The notes below the pieces were generated by a model. That model ran no database searches. It was not told the origin of the DNA and worked only from the letters and a program-made list of their open reading frames with translations. This document shows, one piece after another, positions 34,528 through 43,116 of a DNA stretch of 64,000 nucleotides. The stretch lies in NCBI RefSeq assembly GCF_900156605.1, contig NZ_FTOA01000002.1, positions 558,001-622,000 of the forward strand, written 5' to 3'. Numbering within the stretch: position 1 is the first letter of the stretch; each line of letters begins with the position of its first letter. The position numbers were made by a program, and so were the translations under genes. Source of the stretch: Insolitispirillum peregrinum. GTDB taxonomy: Bacteria; Pseudomonadota; Alphaproteobacteria; Rhodospirillales; Rhodospirillaceae.

Positions 34528-35829
34528 TTATTGCGACGCGAAATTGCGTTTTAACCAGCGCGTCATAGGACTATAGACCTGTCTGCCCGCCCCGGAGCCG
34601 GTGATCATTCCTATGTGTCCTAACGATACGTGCAAGATTGTTGCACCGGAAACCTTTGCCGCCAGTGCCCGCGCAGACTCCGGGGGGACGATGCGGTCCC
34701 GCTCGGGGATCAGGAACAGCGACGGGATGGCCAGCTCTTCCGGTCTGACCGGCAGTCCACCCACCTGCCAGCACCCCCGGCCAGTGGTGTTCCCGCAGTA
34801 CCAGTCACCCAGACACTCGCGGGCGACGGCCCGCACCAGCGGCACGCCGTCATTCACCCAGTCTTCCATACCGACGAACAGGGTGGTCTTGGGCGAGTCG
34901 GGGGCCATGTGGGCAAAGCTCTGGAACTTGCGGGTGATGCTGCCGGGCTCCAGACCCGAGAACATCACCTGCAGGATATCGACCGGTAACGCGCCCATGG
35001 TATCGACCGACGACAGAATCCACGGAATGGCCTCGCGGAACACCGCCATGCCCGGCCCGTCGTGGGCGGAGAAATCCCACGGGGTGGCCAGCGCCACAAA
35101 TCCCGCCACCAGATCGGGGCGGCGCAGACAGGCCGCCAGCGACAACAGGCCGCCCATGCAGTAGCCCAAAACCACAACTGGCCGGCCCGCCCGCTCGCAG
35201 GCAGCCTCCAGCGCCGGAATCAGGCGATCAGTGATGTAGCCGCTGAGGTCGAGTGGCTGTTCTTCCGGGCCGGGGTCGCCCCAGTCGAGCAGCAGGGGAT
35301 GCAGGCCGTGGCGGGCCAGATGGCGCATCAGGCTGCGGCGACCGTTCAGGTCGAGAATGTAGCCACGATTGATCAGCGACGGAACCGCCACCAGCGGAAT
35401 CGCCGCCGGGTCGGTTCTGAATCGCGCCAGCGTATAGTCGCGCAGACAGACACCCCCCCGCTGCCAGATGGCGGGCGGATCGTGCAGGCGGCGGCGATAG
35501 GGGTGATGGCGATAGCGCTGGACTCCCTCGAGGAAATCACCAAAGCGGCGACAGGCTTCGTGGGCAACGGCATCGGCCAGATCAGGTAGCGGGGCTCCCG
35601 CCAGCAGGGCGTCGAGATCGGCGCTTAGGCGCTGGAGCTGGGGCGGCAGCGGCGGTGCATCCGGCGAGCTGCTGTTCCAGCTCGACCACTCGCTCTTCAA
35701 GGCGTGCGATGCGGCCAGTGAGCCGAGAAAGGTCGTCCCCGCCAGTCCCAGATACAGGGGCAGCGGGCGCGGCCCCAGCCGGACCCGTGGGAGGGGAGTG
35801 CTCTGTGTGTGCTGATGGCTGGCCTGCAC
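34528..35829 (-). CDS. PHA synthase-like alpha/beta hydrolase (PhaC family)
   Basis: A 433-residue protein with the poly(3-hydroxyalkanoate) synthase fold: VPSLINRGYILDLNGRRSLMRHLARHGL, lipase-box variant GYCMGG with C224 as nucleophile, LATPWDFS, GMEDWVNDG, catalytic D378 in LIPERDRIVPP and H405 in SLGHIGMITGSGA. It is shorter than class I PhaC. GTG 35829 is the only start in the frame before residue ~168, which makes it overlap the upstream gene by 248 bases in another frame. GPRPLPLYLGLA near the N-terminus looks like genuine family sequence. Role inferred: PHB polymerisation or a related acyltransfer. Confidence 0.85.
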   Translation of the reverse strand: MQASHQHTQSTPLPRVRLGPRPLPLYLGLAGTTFLGSLAASHALKSEWSSWNSSSPDAPPLPPQLQRLSADLDALLAGAPLPDLADAVAHEACRRFGDFLEGVQRYRHHPYRRRLHDPPAIWQRGGVCLRDYTLARFRTDPAAIPLVAVPSLINRGYILDLNGRRSLMRHLARHGLHPLLLDWGDPGPEEQPLDLSGYITDRLIPALEAACERAGRPVVVLGYCMGGLLSLAACLRRPDLVAGFVALATPWDFSAHDGPGMAVFREAIPWILSSVDTMGALPVDILQVMFSGLEPGSITRKFQSFAHMAPDSPKTTLFVGMEDWVNDGVPLVRAVARECLGDWYCGNTTGRGCWQVGGLPVRPEELAIPSLFLIPERDRIVPPESARALAAKVSGATILHVSLGHIGMITGSGAGRQVYSPMTRWLKRNFASQ

Positions 35830-36034
35830 GGGCAGCGTCTCCCCGGTCAGCGGTGGCGGGCGGCTCGTCGTTCACCTTGGCGGCGGCAAAGGCTTCGGCG
35901 CTTTTGGTCATCAGGGCAAAGGTGCGCTCGATGGTCTCGGCGGTGGCCGGGTCGCGCGCCATGCGGGCCATCTGGTCCTGCCAGAGGTCAAGATAGCGAC
36001 GGGCGAGGGTTTCAAGGTCGGGTGTGTTGCTCAT
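35582..36034 (-). CDS. Small PhaE/PhaR-subunit-like protein upstream of the PHA synthase-like gene
   Basis: A 150-residue protein. An N-terminal amphipathic part (LETLARRYLDLWQDQMARMARDPATAETIERTF) is followed by an Ala/Pro-rich linker, a coiled coil DLSRLTGRIARLEERVVELEQQLA and a basic tail (PKRRSRRPAGG). The pattern (YLDLWQ..., C-terminal ARLEERV coil) is like accessory subunits of class III/IV PHA synthases, but similarity is only by eye. The ATG at 36034 is chosen because the family-like sequence begins there. Its last 248 bases also encode the start of the synthase-like gene in another frame. Confidence 0.6.
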   Translation of the reverse strand: MSNTPDLETLARRYLDLWQDQMARMARDPATAETIERTFALMTKSAEAFAAAKVNDEPPATADRGDAARAGQPSAHTEHSPPTGPAGAAPAAPVSGTGGDDLSRLTGRIARLEERVVELEQQLAGCTAAAAPAPAPKRRSRRPAGGSPAT

Positions 36035-36491
36035 GCGGTCAACGATACCACCGGAATTTGGGGAGACGCAATGGCAAGGGTGGAGCGGCATCAAAGCAAC
36101 AAACAATGTTCAGGGGCTGCCTGAGGGGGGTGGGGGCGTCCTGTTCTTGTTCGTTGCAAGAGTGCGAGGCATCATGATTTGCCATTGTAGTGCAGTGCAC
36201 AAAATATTGCGCAACATGAATGCTGTTATACCGCAGCATAGCGATGCTGCAAGGCGGTATCCCTCCGCGATTTTTTGATGTACCCTGCCAGACAGTGCCA
36301 TGACAGGGTGCCGGACAGGGCTGGGACACAGCTGATCCGGTAGAGACTGTCCGGCGGTTTCGCCTTGCTGCACCGGGTCAGGATGGCAACAGGATGCAGA
36401 AAAAGCGGAGCCTTGTTTTTAACGCACGTTCGCGCAGAGGACCGGCCCCCCTGGTTTTCTGGCGGTCGTGCTCTCGCGGGGAAACGGATCA
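36035..36491 (+). promoter_or_regulatory. phaR upstream region with candidate autoregulatory sites
   Basis: The 457-bp divergent gap carries TGCAGTGCA (36191-36199), TTGCGCAA (36207-36214) and the perfect inverted repeat GCAGCATAGCGATGCTGC (36233-36250). PhaR proteins repress their own gene and phasin genes through TGC/GCA-rich sites, so these are candidate operators. No gene was seen in the gap. Confidence 0.45.
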
Positions 36492-37094
36492 ATGGCTGAG
36501 ACAAAAGACGGCCCGATCACCATTAAAAAATACGCCAACCGCCGTCTGTACAATACAGCAACCTCCAGTTATGTGACGCTTGATCACCTGTGTCAGATGG
36601 TGAAGGACGGGACGGATTTTGTGGTGTATGACGCCAAGAGCGGCGATGACATCACCCGCTCCGTGCTGACCCAGATCATCGTCGAAGAAGAAAACAAGGG
36701 GCAGAACCTGTTGCCGATCGGGTTCCTGCGCCAGCTGATTTCGTTTTATGGCGACAGTCTGGGCGGGCTGGTTCCGCGCTATCTGGAACACAGCATGCAG
36801 TCCTTTGCCCGCAATGAAGAACAAATGCGGTCGCTGCTGCACAATGCCTTTGAAGGCATTTTTCCGTTGCAGAATTTTGAGGAAATGAACAAGCAGAACG
36901 TCGCGCTGTTCGAGAATGCGATGAAGATGTTCACCCCCTTTTATGGGGAGGCCGGTGCCAAGGGGGCAGGACGCCCGGCAGAGGGAGCTGCGGTAGCAGG
37001 TGACGGCAACGAAGACCCGACCATCCGGGAATTAAAGAATAAATTGAACGATATGCAGACCCAGTTGAATTCACTGATCACCAAAAAGAGCTGA
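36492..37094 (+). CDS. phaR: PHB synthesis regulator PhaR
   Basis: A 200-residue regulator. The N-terminal PHB/PHA accumulation DNA-binding domain reads ITIKKYANRRLYNTATSSYVTLDHLCQMVKDG, then VVYDAKSGDDITRSVLTQIIVEEE. The PHB_acc domain LIGFLRQLISFYGDSLGGLVPRYLE-like stretch follows, and the C-terminus ends in a coiled coil (IRELKNKLNDMQTQLNSL). Known PhaR binds PHB granules and DNA, releasing repression when polymer accumulates. The ATG at 36492 follows GGGGAAA. Divergent from the PhaE-like/PhaC-like pair. Confidence 0.93.
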   Translation: MAETKDGPITIKKYANRRLYNTATSSYVTLDHLCQMVKDGTDFVVYDAKSGDDITRSVLTQIIVEEENKGQNLLPIGFLRQLISFYGDSLGGLVPRYLEHSMQSFARNEEQMRSLLHNAFEGIFPLQNFEEMNKQNVALFENAMKMFTPFYGEAGAKGAGRPAEGAAVAGDGNEDPTIRELKNKLNDMQTQLNSLITKKS

Positions 37095-37152
37095 TCGGCC
37101 TCAACTGTTGGACCTTACAAGGGGGCGGGATACTATCCGTCAGGTAAGTCCG

Positions 37153-37192
37153 GGCCATTGTCCTGATATATGCCGGGGCAGTGGCCTTTTCT
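37153..37192 (+). terminator. Probable terminator of phaR
   Basis: Stem GGCCATTG (37153-37160) / CAGTGGCC (37179-37186) with one G-U pair, followed by TTTTCTTCTTT. It lies 58 bases after the phaR stop. Confidence 0.6.
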
Positions 37193-37617
37193 TCTTTATG
37201 TTTGTATGGTTACATTTTGACGGTATCGTGTATTTATTTTGAATAAAAATGAATTGCACAAATTTTTCGACTATATATTTCTATTCAAAACGGACACAAT
37301 TAGTATTAATCCGTAGAACAGTGATAAATTTATATAAAATGATACGAACGGATTTTATTATCTTGTCCGTATAATAACAGAGAATACATCAAGGGCTGAA
37401 TGCCCGCGCGGCGATGATCTTTCTTGTGCCTCTATCATCCTTGTGGATGACTTGCAGGGGGCACTGGAAAGTCGTATCCCATTACGGTGAGTGCACCCTT
37501 ATCCAAATGGCTCTCATCCAGCAAACCAGAAGAGTCAATGGATCTTGTCCGAGCAGTCCTGAAGAACTGCCGGATGCTCTTGTGAATGGACCTATTCGAT
37601 CTTGGAAAGGATCATCC
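37193..37617. other. AT-rich intergenic region before the XRE regulator
   Basis: Bases 37196-37390 are very AT-rich compared with the rest of the window. They contain an inverted pair ACGGACA (37290-37296) / TGTCCGT (37364-37370), next to CCGTATAATAACAG, which could be a -10 element. A frame continues upstream from the XRE gene to 37414, but its sequence looks non-coding. Likely the promoter/operator of the XRE gene. Confidence 0.4.
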
Positions 37618-38022
37618 ATGTTAATGGCTGCCGATACGTTGTCAGCAAAGTCGGAAAAGACGACCAACAGGGCAACAGACACCGATCGTCATGTCGGAAC
37701 GCGTATTCGTGAACGCCGGATCATGCTGGGCCTGTCCCAGCAGCAGATGGCAGACATGATTGGCGTGACCTATCAACAGGCCCATAAATACGAACGTGGG
37801 ATCAACCGCATTTCTGCCGGTCGCTTGTATGAGATTGCGCAGGTTCTGAACGTGCCGGTCAGCTATTTCTATGAAGGGCTGAACGATGCGGGCGTGCAGG
37901 ACATGAACCCTCGTCAGCGCATGTGCCTGGAACTGGCGCGCAACTTTGCCCAGATTCACAACGAACGTCATCAGGAGGCCTTGAGCCAACTGGCGCGGGC
38001 GCTGGCGAATGACGAGCAATAA
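37618..38022 (+). CDS. XRE-family HTH transcriptional regulator
   Basis: A 134-residue protein with a Cro/CI-type helix-turn-helix: VGTRIRERRIMLGLSQQQMADMIGVTYQQAHKYERGINRIS, then AGRLYEIAQVLNVPVSYFYEGL. The C-terminal 45 residues are helical (MNPRQRMCLELARNFAQIHNERHQEALSQLARAL). This type is widespread in alphaproteobacteria. AAAGGA lies six bases before the ATG at 37618, which is taken as the start rather than the far-upstream frame extension. Transcribed alone, ending in a strong terminator. Confidence 0.88.
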   Translation: MLMAADTLSAKSEKTTNRATDTDRHVGTRIRERRIMLGLSQQQMADMIGVTYQQAHKYERGINRISAGRLYEIAQVLNVPVSYFYEGLNDAGVQDMNPRQRMCLELARNFAQIHNERHQEALSQLARALANDEQ

Positions 38023-38075
38023 GAAAACAGGGCAGTGAGCGAAAGCTGCATTACTTTCGCCCTCACTGTTGAGTG

Positions 38076-38117
38076 AAAACGGGCGTTGCTCTTGCAGAAG
38101 GGCGGCGCCCGTTTTTT
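38076..38117. terminator. Bidirectional terminator between the XRE and DMT-transporter genes
   Basis: Stem AAAACGGGCG (38076-38085) / CGCCCGTTTT (38106-38115), flanked by T runs on both strands. It can serve the XRE gene on plus and the converging transporter gene on minus. Confidence 0.8.
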
Positions 38118-39012
38118 ACAGGGAAGCAGGTGTGCCGCGTCTGGCCTGTAGCCGCCCCACAGTCCGGCGGATGACCCCCAGACTGAGGCCGAACAGCACC
38201 AGAGCCAGCCCGGCAGCAATCGGAGCACTCAGCGTTTCCCCCAGAAAAGCCCAGCCCCCCAGCAAGCCAAAGACCGGCACCAGCAAAGCAAAGGGAGTCA
38301 CCGTTGCCGCCGGATACAGGCTGAGCAACTTGCCCCATACGGCATAGCCGAACAGGGTCGACAGCAAGCCGACATAAGCGAGGGCCCCAATGCCGGACCA
38401 GTTGAGGTGCGTCAGGGCCTGCTGCGCTGAAGGGCCTTCGAACAGGGCAGAGAGGATCAGCAAGGGGACCACCGGGACCGCGCTGACCCACACCATGAAG
38501 CGGAACGGAGAGACGCCTTTCAAGCGGCGCATCGCCATGTTGGAAACAGCCCACGCCAAAGCCGCTGCCAGAACCAGCAGCAGCGCATGCAACGGCAAAG
38601 AGGTGTTCCCGCTCTGGCTGCCGATCACCAGCAGCCCGCTGGCTCCGCACAGCAAGCCCGCGGCATCCCACCGGCCGATTTTCTCGCGGTAGATCAGGGC
38701 GGCGAGGATGATGGTGAAAAAGACCTGACTTTGTAGCACCAGCGATGCAACCCCGGCCCCCATTCCGAGGTGGATGCCAAGGAACAGCAGGCTGAATTTC
38801 ACCACTCCCAGCACGACGCCGATAAACAGCAACAGGCGCCATGAAACGCCACAGCGTCCGACGAACAGAATCGCGGGCACGGCGGCGACCAGAAAGCGCA
38901 GGGCAGAAAACAGCAGGGGAGGGAAATCATGCAGGCCGACCTTGATGACCACGAAGTTCAGCCCCCAGATCAGGGCAACGGTTATGGCGGCAAGGCAGTG
39001 CAGCGGGCTCAT
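38116..39012 (-). CDS. EamA/DMT-superfamily exporter
   Basis: A 298-residue protein with ten TM segments in two EamA repeats: ITVALIWGLNFVVIKVGL then FSALRFLVAAVPAILF at the N-terminus, and LAYVGLLSTLFGYAVWGKLLSLYPAATVTPFALLVPVFG in the second half. This is most like the O-acetylserine/cysteine exporter EamA group, but the substrate is not known from sequence. It follows the methyltransferase gene by 41 bp and is probably in one operon with it and the phosphatase gene. Confidence 0.85.
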   Translation of the reverse strand: MSPLHCLAAITVALIWGLNFVVIKVGLHDFPPLLFSALRFLVAAVPAILFVGRCGVSWRLLLFIGVVLGVVKFSLLFLGIHLGMGAGVASLVLQSQVFFTIILAALIYREKIGRWDAAGLLCGASGLLVIGSQSGNTSLPLHALLLVLAAALAWAVSNMAMRRLKGVSPFRFMVWVSAVPVVPLLILSALFEGPSAQQALTHLNWSGIGALAYVGLLSTLFGYAVWGKLLSLYPAATVTPFALLVPVFGLLGGWAFLGETLSAPIAAGLALVLFGLSLGVIRRTVGRLQARRGTPASL

Positions 39013-39053
39013 CGGCGACCTCGTGAGGGGGGACCGCTCCAGTGAAGCGTGTT

Positions 39054-39782
39054 TCAGCCCCGAAGCCGAGTCGTATCTGGCACTCTCCCCGTTTCGGGGG
39101 GAGGGGGAAAGCGGATCAACAGGGTGAAGTCATCGTCCAGATAGTCGGTCAGGACTTCGACGCTTCCCCCCTTGCAAACGGACTTTGCCACCCGGGTCCA
39201 TTCGTCGATGTCGGCGTAGAACATGGTGGCGGACCCCTGTGCTGACAGGCGGCGGCGCGGGCTGTGCAGCAGATTGATCGCCAGCCCCCAGCGGCAGCGG
39301 CGGGCCAGCAGGGCAAACATGCTGCGCAGATAGCTTTTCCAGTCTTCGGGGTCGGCCTTGGCCCGGTAGTTGAACGTCCCGGAGACAAAGCCGTAATCGG
39401 CGTTTTCCTGCGGGACGCCAGAGCGGACAAAGCGGGTGCGGGGGTCATCGGTGCATCGTTGGGCCTGGGCGATCATCGAGGCCGAGATGTCATAGCCGAC
39501 ATAGCTGGTGATCCGGGGGTGGGACAGGGCTGCCAGTTCGGCCCACAGCGCCCCATACCCGCAGCCCAGATCAAGGACGCTGGCGGTGTCCGGGATACCG
39601 CAGGCCGGATCAAAAATACGCAGCAATGCCTGAAAGCGCAGGCTTTGTGCTTGCGGGCTGCTCCAGCCGACACCACTGGAGGACGCCCCCCGGTTTTCGA
39701 TCACCTGATCAAAGCGCCAGGCAATGTCGGCCAGTGCCGAGGGAACCGATAGAGGCAAGGGGCCGGACCGCTGTTCTCCCAT
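39054..39782 (-). CDS. Class I SAM-dependent methyltransferase
   Basis: A 242-residue protein. The SAM site is seen in SVLDLGCGYGALWAEL, then SYVGYDISASMIAQAQRC and NADYGFVSGTFNYRA. No substrate-specific motif was recognised. It begins 3 bases after the stop of the tyrosine phosphatase gene, so the two are cotranscribed. The pairing with a low-molecular-weight phosphatase gives no clear clue to the substrate. Confidence 0.82.
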   Translation of the reverse strand: MGEQRSGPLPLSVPSALADIAWRFDQVIENRGASSSGVGWSSPQAQSLRFQALLRIFDPACGIPDTASVLDLGCGYGALWAELAALSHPRITSYVGYDISASMIAQAQRCTDDPRTRFVRSGVPQENADYGFVSGTFNYRAKADPEDWKSYLRSMFALLARRCRWGLAINLLHSPRRRLSAQGSATMFYADIDEWTRVAKSVCKGGSVEVLTDYLDDDFTLLIRFPPPPETGRVPDTTRLRG

Positions 39783-39785
39783 GGC

Positions 39786-40325
39786 TCAGGCGTGCTTTCG
39801 CAGGTGTTGATGACGAATGTGGGCCAGCAATCCCTTGCAGCCCCGCTCGATCAGGTCAAACACATGGTCAAAACCATGCACACCGCCATAATAGGGATCG
39901 GGGACGTCCAGCAGGGTGCGGTCGCCCGCATAGCTCATCAACAGGTGAACCTGCTGTTCCTGCCCCTCGGGGGCCAGCCGCAACAGGGCTTGCTGGTGTC
40001 CACGGTCCATCGCAACCAGATAGTCAAAATCCTGAAAATCTTCGCTGGAAACCCGCCGGGCCCGTTGCCCGGACAGGTCAACGCCCCGCTGTTTGGCGGT
40101 GGCCTGTGACCGGCTGTCCGGTGGTTGTCCGACGTGCCAGCCGCCCGTTCCGGCGGAGTCGGTCAGGATTGTTGCGTCAAGACCTGCCTGGGTCACCAGC
40201 CGACGGAAAACGCCTTCTGCTGTCGGGGAGCGACAGATATTGCCGGTACAAACAAACAAGACGCGGACTTTGGCAGGCTCGCCGTCTGGGGGGGGCTCGG
40301 TGGTGGTGGAAATGGCGTCTGCCAT
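39786..40325 (-). CDS. Low-molecular-weight protein-tyrosine phosphatase
   Basis: A 179-residue enzyme with the P-loop VCTGNICRSPTAEG (C26-x5-R32) and the general-acid loop DVPDPYYGG. FDYLVAMDRGH is typical of the family. An N-terminal extension of about 18 residues is low in complexity. Such enzymes dephosphorylate tyrosine kinases of polysaccharide export or stress signalling; no tyrosine kinase is present in the window. First gene of a likely operon with the methyltransferase and the exporter. Confidence 0.9.
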   Translation of the reverse strand: MADAISTTTEPPPDGEPAKVRVLFVCTGNICRSPTAEGVFRRLVTQAGLDATILTDSAGTGGWHVGQPPDSRSQATAKQRGVDLSGQRARRVSSEDFQDFDYLVAMDRGHQQALLRLAPEGQEQQVHLLMSYAGDRTLLDVPDPYYGGVHGFDHVFDLIERGCKGLLAHIRHQHLRKHA

Positions 40326-40552
40326 AGTGTCTCCCGTATGTGTTCTTGTCTGGCGTCGCTTCCCTGATGTGCAGGGGCATGCCCCGCGTGTTCCAGCCGG
40401 TTGTTTTCGATGGTTTTACCATGGGGGGGCCGTGAACAGGGACACATCGTATGATGATTTCGGCCAAAGGGGGAAATGCGAAATCGTTTTTGTGGAAAGC
40501 AGACGTCACTTTTCGCACGATGCCTGATCCCTGTTTTTCTGAAGGACAGACC

Positions 40553-41275
40553 ATGAGCAAACCATCAATCGTCATCCTGACCGGGGCGGGTATTTCCAAG
40601 GAATCCGGTCTGGACACCTTTCGCTGTGCTGGCGGGCTGTGGCAGCAGGTCAGTCTGGAGGATGTGGCAACGCCCGAGGGCTTCCAGCGGAATCCGGCGC
40701 TGGTCCATGACTTTTACAATGCGCGCCGGGCGCAGTTGCGTTCACCCGAGATCCAGCCCAATGAGGCGCATCGGGCACTGGCCCGGCTGGAGCAGGAGTT
40801 TCCCGGCACAGTGCTGCTGGTGACGCAGAACATCGACGACCTGCACGAGCGCGCCGGCTCGCAATCGCTGATCCACATGCACGGCGAATTGTTGAAAGCC
40901 GAGTGCGAAGCCTGTGGTGCGGTGTTGCCGTGGGACGGCGACCTCAGCGAAGCCGATGTCTGCCCGTCCTGTCAGGGGGCGGGGCTGCTGCGCCCGCGGG
41001 TGGTGTGGTTCGGGGAAATGCCGCTGGAAATGCCGCGCATTTTTCATGCGCTGGAGCAGTGCGACCTGTTCATCTCGGTTGGCACATCCGGAAATGTTTA
41101 TCCGGCGGCGGGCTTTGTTGATCACGTTCAGCGATGCGGTCAGGGCGACACCATTGAACTGAATCTGGAGCCCAGTGAAGGGGCCAGCCTGTTTGACCAG
41201 AAACGCTATGGTCCGGCGACCCGAATTGTTCCGGCCTTTGTCGAGGAAATCCTCAGCGGTTCGTATCGTTTGTAA
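40553..41275 (+). CDS. cobB: NAD-dependent protein deacylase, sirtuin class III (CobB-like)
   Basis: A 240-residue sirtuin. NAD site [31 protein letters not shown], catalytic His in [13 protein letters not shown], zinc Cys pairs CEACG and [16 protein letters not shown] and [22 protein letters not shown] has the Tyr-x-x-Arg pair of SIRT5-type enzymes, which suggests desuccinylase as well as deacetylase activity. AAGGACAG precedes the ATG at 40553; a frame extension to 40451 has no family match. Confidence 0.93.
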   Translation: MSKPSIVILTGAGISKESGLDTFRCAGGLWQQVSLEDVATPEGFQRNPALVHDFYNARRAQLRSPEIQPNEAHRALARLEQEFPGTVLLVTQNIDDLHERAGSQSLIHMHGELLKAECEACGAVLPWDGDLSEADVCPSCQGAGLLRPRVVWFGEMPLEMPRIFHALEQCDLFISVGTSGNVYPAAGFVDHVQRCGQGDTIELNLEPSEGASLFDQKRYGPATRIVPAFVEEILSGSYRL

Positions 41276-41290
41276 TTGTACGCGGGCAAA

Positions 41291-41325
41291 AGAAAAGGGG
41301 CCACCTGTTGGTGACCCCTTTCCCG
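41291..41325 (-). terminator. Terminator of the porin gene
   Basis: Stem GGGGCCACC / GGTGACCCC (one mismatch), followed on the minus strand by TTTTCTTTTG. It lies 35 bases past the porin stop and may also stop the converging sirtuin transcript. Confidence 0.75.
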
Positions 41326-41356
41326 GCAACCCTGCCAAACTTTCCGTAAGGAAAGA

Positions 41357-42586
41357 TTAGAAGGTCAGCGACAGACCGGTGGCAACCACCCAGCCGCTGT
41401 TTTCGTTGCTGTTCACGACGGTGCTGTTCGAACCAGCGGCAACGCCGTTTTCGAAATCGACGTGACCGACACCGGCGACCAGCGCAACGCCCGGGCCCAT
41501 GGTGTATTCACCGGCCAGTTCCCAGATCTTCATGCTGTCGTCAGAGACGTTCCGCTCGCTGTTTTCCATCGAGCTGTCGAGGTACGACAGGCTGACACCG
41601 TACGGGCCGGTCTTGTAGGCAGCGCCCACTTCCCAGGCGCGACCGTTGACTTCGTCACGCAGGCCCTGACCGGCGAGGGTCAGGCCGTTGGCGGCCTTGC
41701 GGTCCTGGCTGATGTCACGATAGGCGCCACCGAAGCTGAAGCCGGCATAGCCGATCTGAGCGCCCAGCTGCCATTCTTCACGACCGGCGTTGTACGCGCC
41801 GTTGACATTGGCGGTGCTGGTGGTGTTCGGGCCTGCATCAGCCCACAGATAACCACCTTCGACGCCGATGGTGACGCCGCTCAGCTCGCCGTCCCAGGCC
41901 AGGCCAACGCCATAGCCTTCGTTGGAACCGGCAGCGGCCGGAAGGCTGCTCGGCTGGGCCGGGTTGTCGTCACCGTTCACGTCCGGCACATAAGAGGCAC
42001 CGAAGGTGAAGCCCGCGATCGCCGGCGAGATGTAGCTGATCGATTCCGAATCGCCCGAGGTGTTGATGAAGGTGGCATCAACAGCGGAGAAGTTGCCGGA
42101 GTTCGGCTTCAGGACATATGCGCCAGCGGTCAGGTCGTTTTCGTCCAGACCGGCATTGAACAGACGGCCACCGACAACCGGGGCGCCCTTGGCAATGGCG
42201 GACAGGGCGGTGCCGTCAGCAGCGGCAACGATAGTACCGAACGCGCCACCGACCGAGATGCTGTAGGTGTCAGCAGAGTCGACGGTGTCGTTATTGTTGA
42301 CCGAACGGCCACCGGCTTCGATTTCGTACTTCACGGCAACGGTCAGGCCGTTGTCGAGGGTGGTCGACCCCTTGAAGTGGATTTCGTTGTCGCCCTTGAC
42401 GTCAACGCCGGTCACTTCACGGCCGGTGGCCTTGGTGAAGTCGTCGTCCTGCGAGGCATAGCCAACCAGCACGGAACCATAGCCGCCAACCGACAACTTG
42501 ATCGGATCAGCAGCGAAAGCCGGAGCAACGGCCATCACGGTGGCAACGGCGGTCAGGGCGCCGGCGAAAGCAAAAGTCTTTTTCAC
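41357..42586 (-). CDS. Outer-membrane porin (Gram-negative porin family)
   Basis: A 409-residue outer-membrane beta-barrel. Signal peptide MKKTFAFAGALTAVATVMAVAPAFA, mature start ADPIKLSVGGYGSVLVGYAS, alternating amphipathic strands throughout (for example GLTVAVKYEIEAGGRS, GVTIGVEGGYLWADA, FSFGGAYRDIS) and a terminal Phe in VVATGLSLTF that fits the BAM signal. The type is common in Rhodospirillales as a major porin. Codon use is strongly biased to frequent codons, suggesting high expression. GGAG lies eight bases before the ATG. Confidence 0.92.
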   Translation of the reverse strand: MKKTFAFAGALTAVATVMAVAPAFAADPIKLSVGGYGSVLVGYASQDDDFTKATGREVTGVDVKGDNEIHFKGSTTLDNGLTVAVKYEIEAGGRSVNNNDTVDSADTYSISVGGAFGTIVAAADGTALSAIAKGAPVVGGRLFNAGLDENDLTAGAYVLKPNSGNFSAVDATFINTSGDSESISYISPAIAGFTFGASYVPDVNGDDNPAQPSSLPAAAGSNEGYGVGLAWDGELSGVTIGVEGGYLWADAGPNTTSTANVNGAYNAGREEWQLGAQIGYAGFSFGGAYRDISQDRKAANGLTLAGQGLRDEVNGRAWEVGAAYKTGPYGVSLSYLDSSMENSERNVSDDSMKIWELAGEYTMGPGVALVAGVGHVDFENGVAAGSNSTVVNSNENSGWVVATGLSLTF

Positions 42587-43116
42587 GTCTCTATCTCCTC
42601 GTTCTTATCCCGAGCCGCGTCGGTGTCCCCGTTCAGGGTGGCTGTCATCATCGTCATGCCACACTGGCGGGCGTGGTGACGATGGGGCGCAGACTGGCGT
42701 CATGGATTCTTCACGGACAAGTTTTTGTGCGATTGCGGTAGCGATGCAAGTGAATTGAGCACGGCAGACCGGCTGCCTAGCAAATGTCCGTAAACCTGTT
42801 GCATGAAAGACACTCTTGATTCGTCGCTTTTGCAGACAGGCAGGATCAATCCAGACAAGCCCGGCGCACGGGATGCTGGTGCAGAGCACAAAAAAAGAGT
42901 GATCCGCCGGGAAGACGGATCACTATCAAGGGAGTCTGGAACAGGGTGGCCAACAGGAGACCATCGCAGAGTGTCGCGGAGAAAGCCTGTCGAACCGGTC
43001 AACCCCCAGAGGGGCTGTGGGCTTATAATTAGCGCAATTAAGAGGCACTCGCAATTAAAAAATGACAGAGATGCGAATAAATCGCAAAATTCTCTGATGG
43101 CCGCCTTTATGCCTGC
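42587..43116. other. Porin promoter region and xerC 3' region
   Basis: A 530-bp gap without a recognised gene. It holds the porin 5' UTR and promoter (minus strand, toward 42587) and, further right, the 3' untranslated region of xerC with a terminator at 42890-42923. GGCAGACCGGCTGCC (42763-42777) is a hairpin in the porin upstream region. 43028-43100 is AT-rich. Confidence 0.45.
42890..42923 (-). terminator. Probable terminator for the transaldolase-DUF484-xerC operon
   Basis: Stem GTGATCCG (42899-42906) / CGGATCAC (42916-42923), followed on the minus strand by TCTTTTTTTGTG. It is 190 bases past the xerC stop, which is unusually far. Confidence 0.65.

Noticed and set aside
37414-37617. N-terminal extension of the XRE regulator
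   Set aside because: The frame is open to 37414 but the translation lacks family likeness and a good ribosome-binding site; AAAGGA directly precedes the ATG at 37618.
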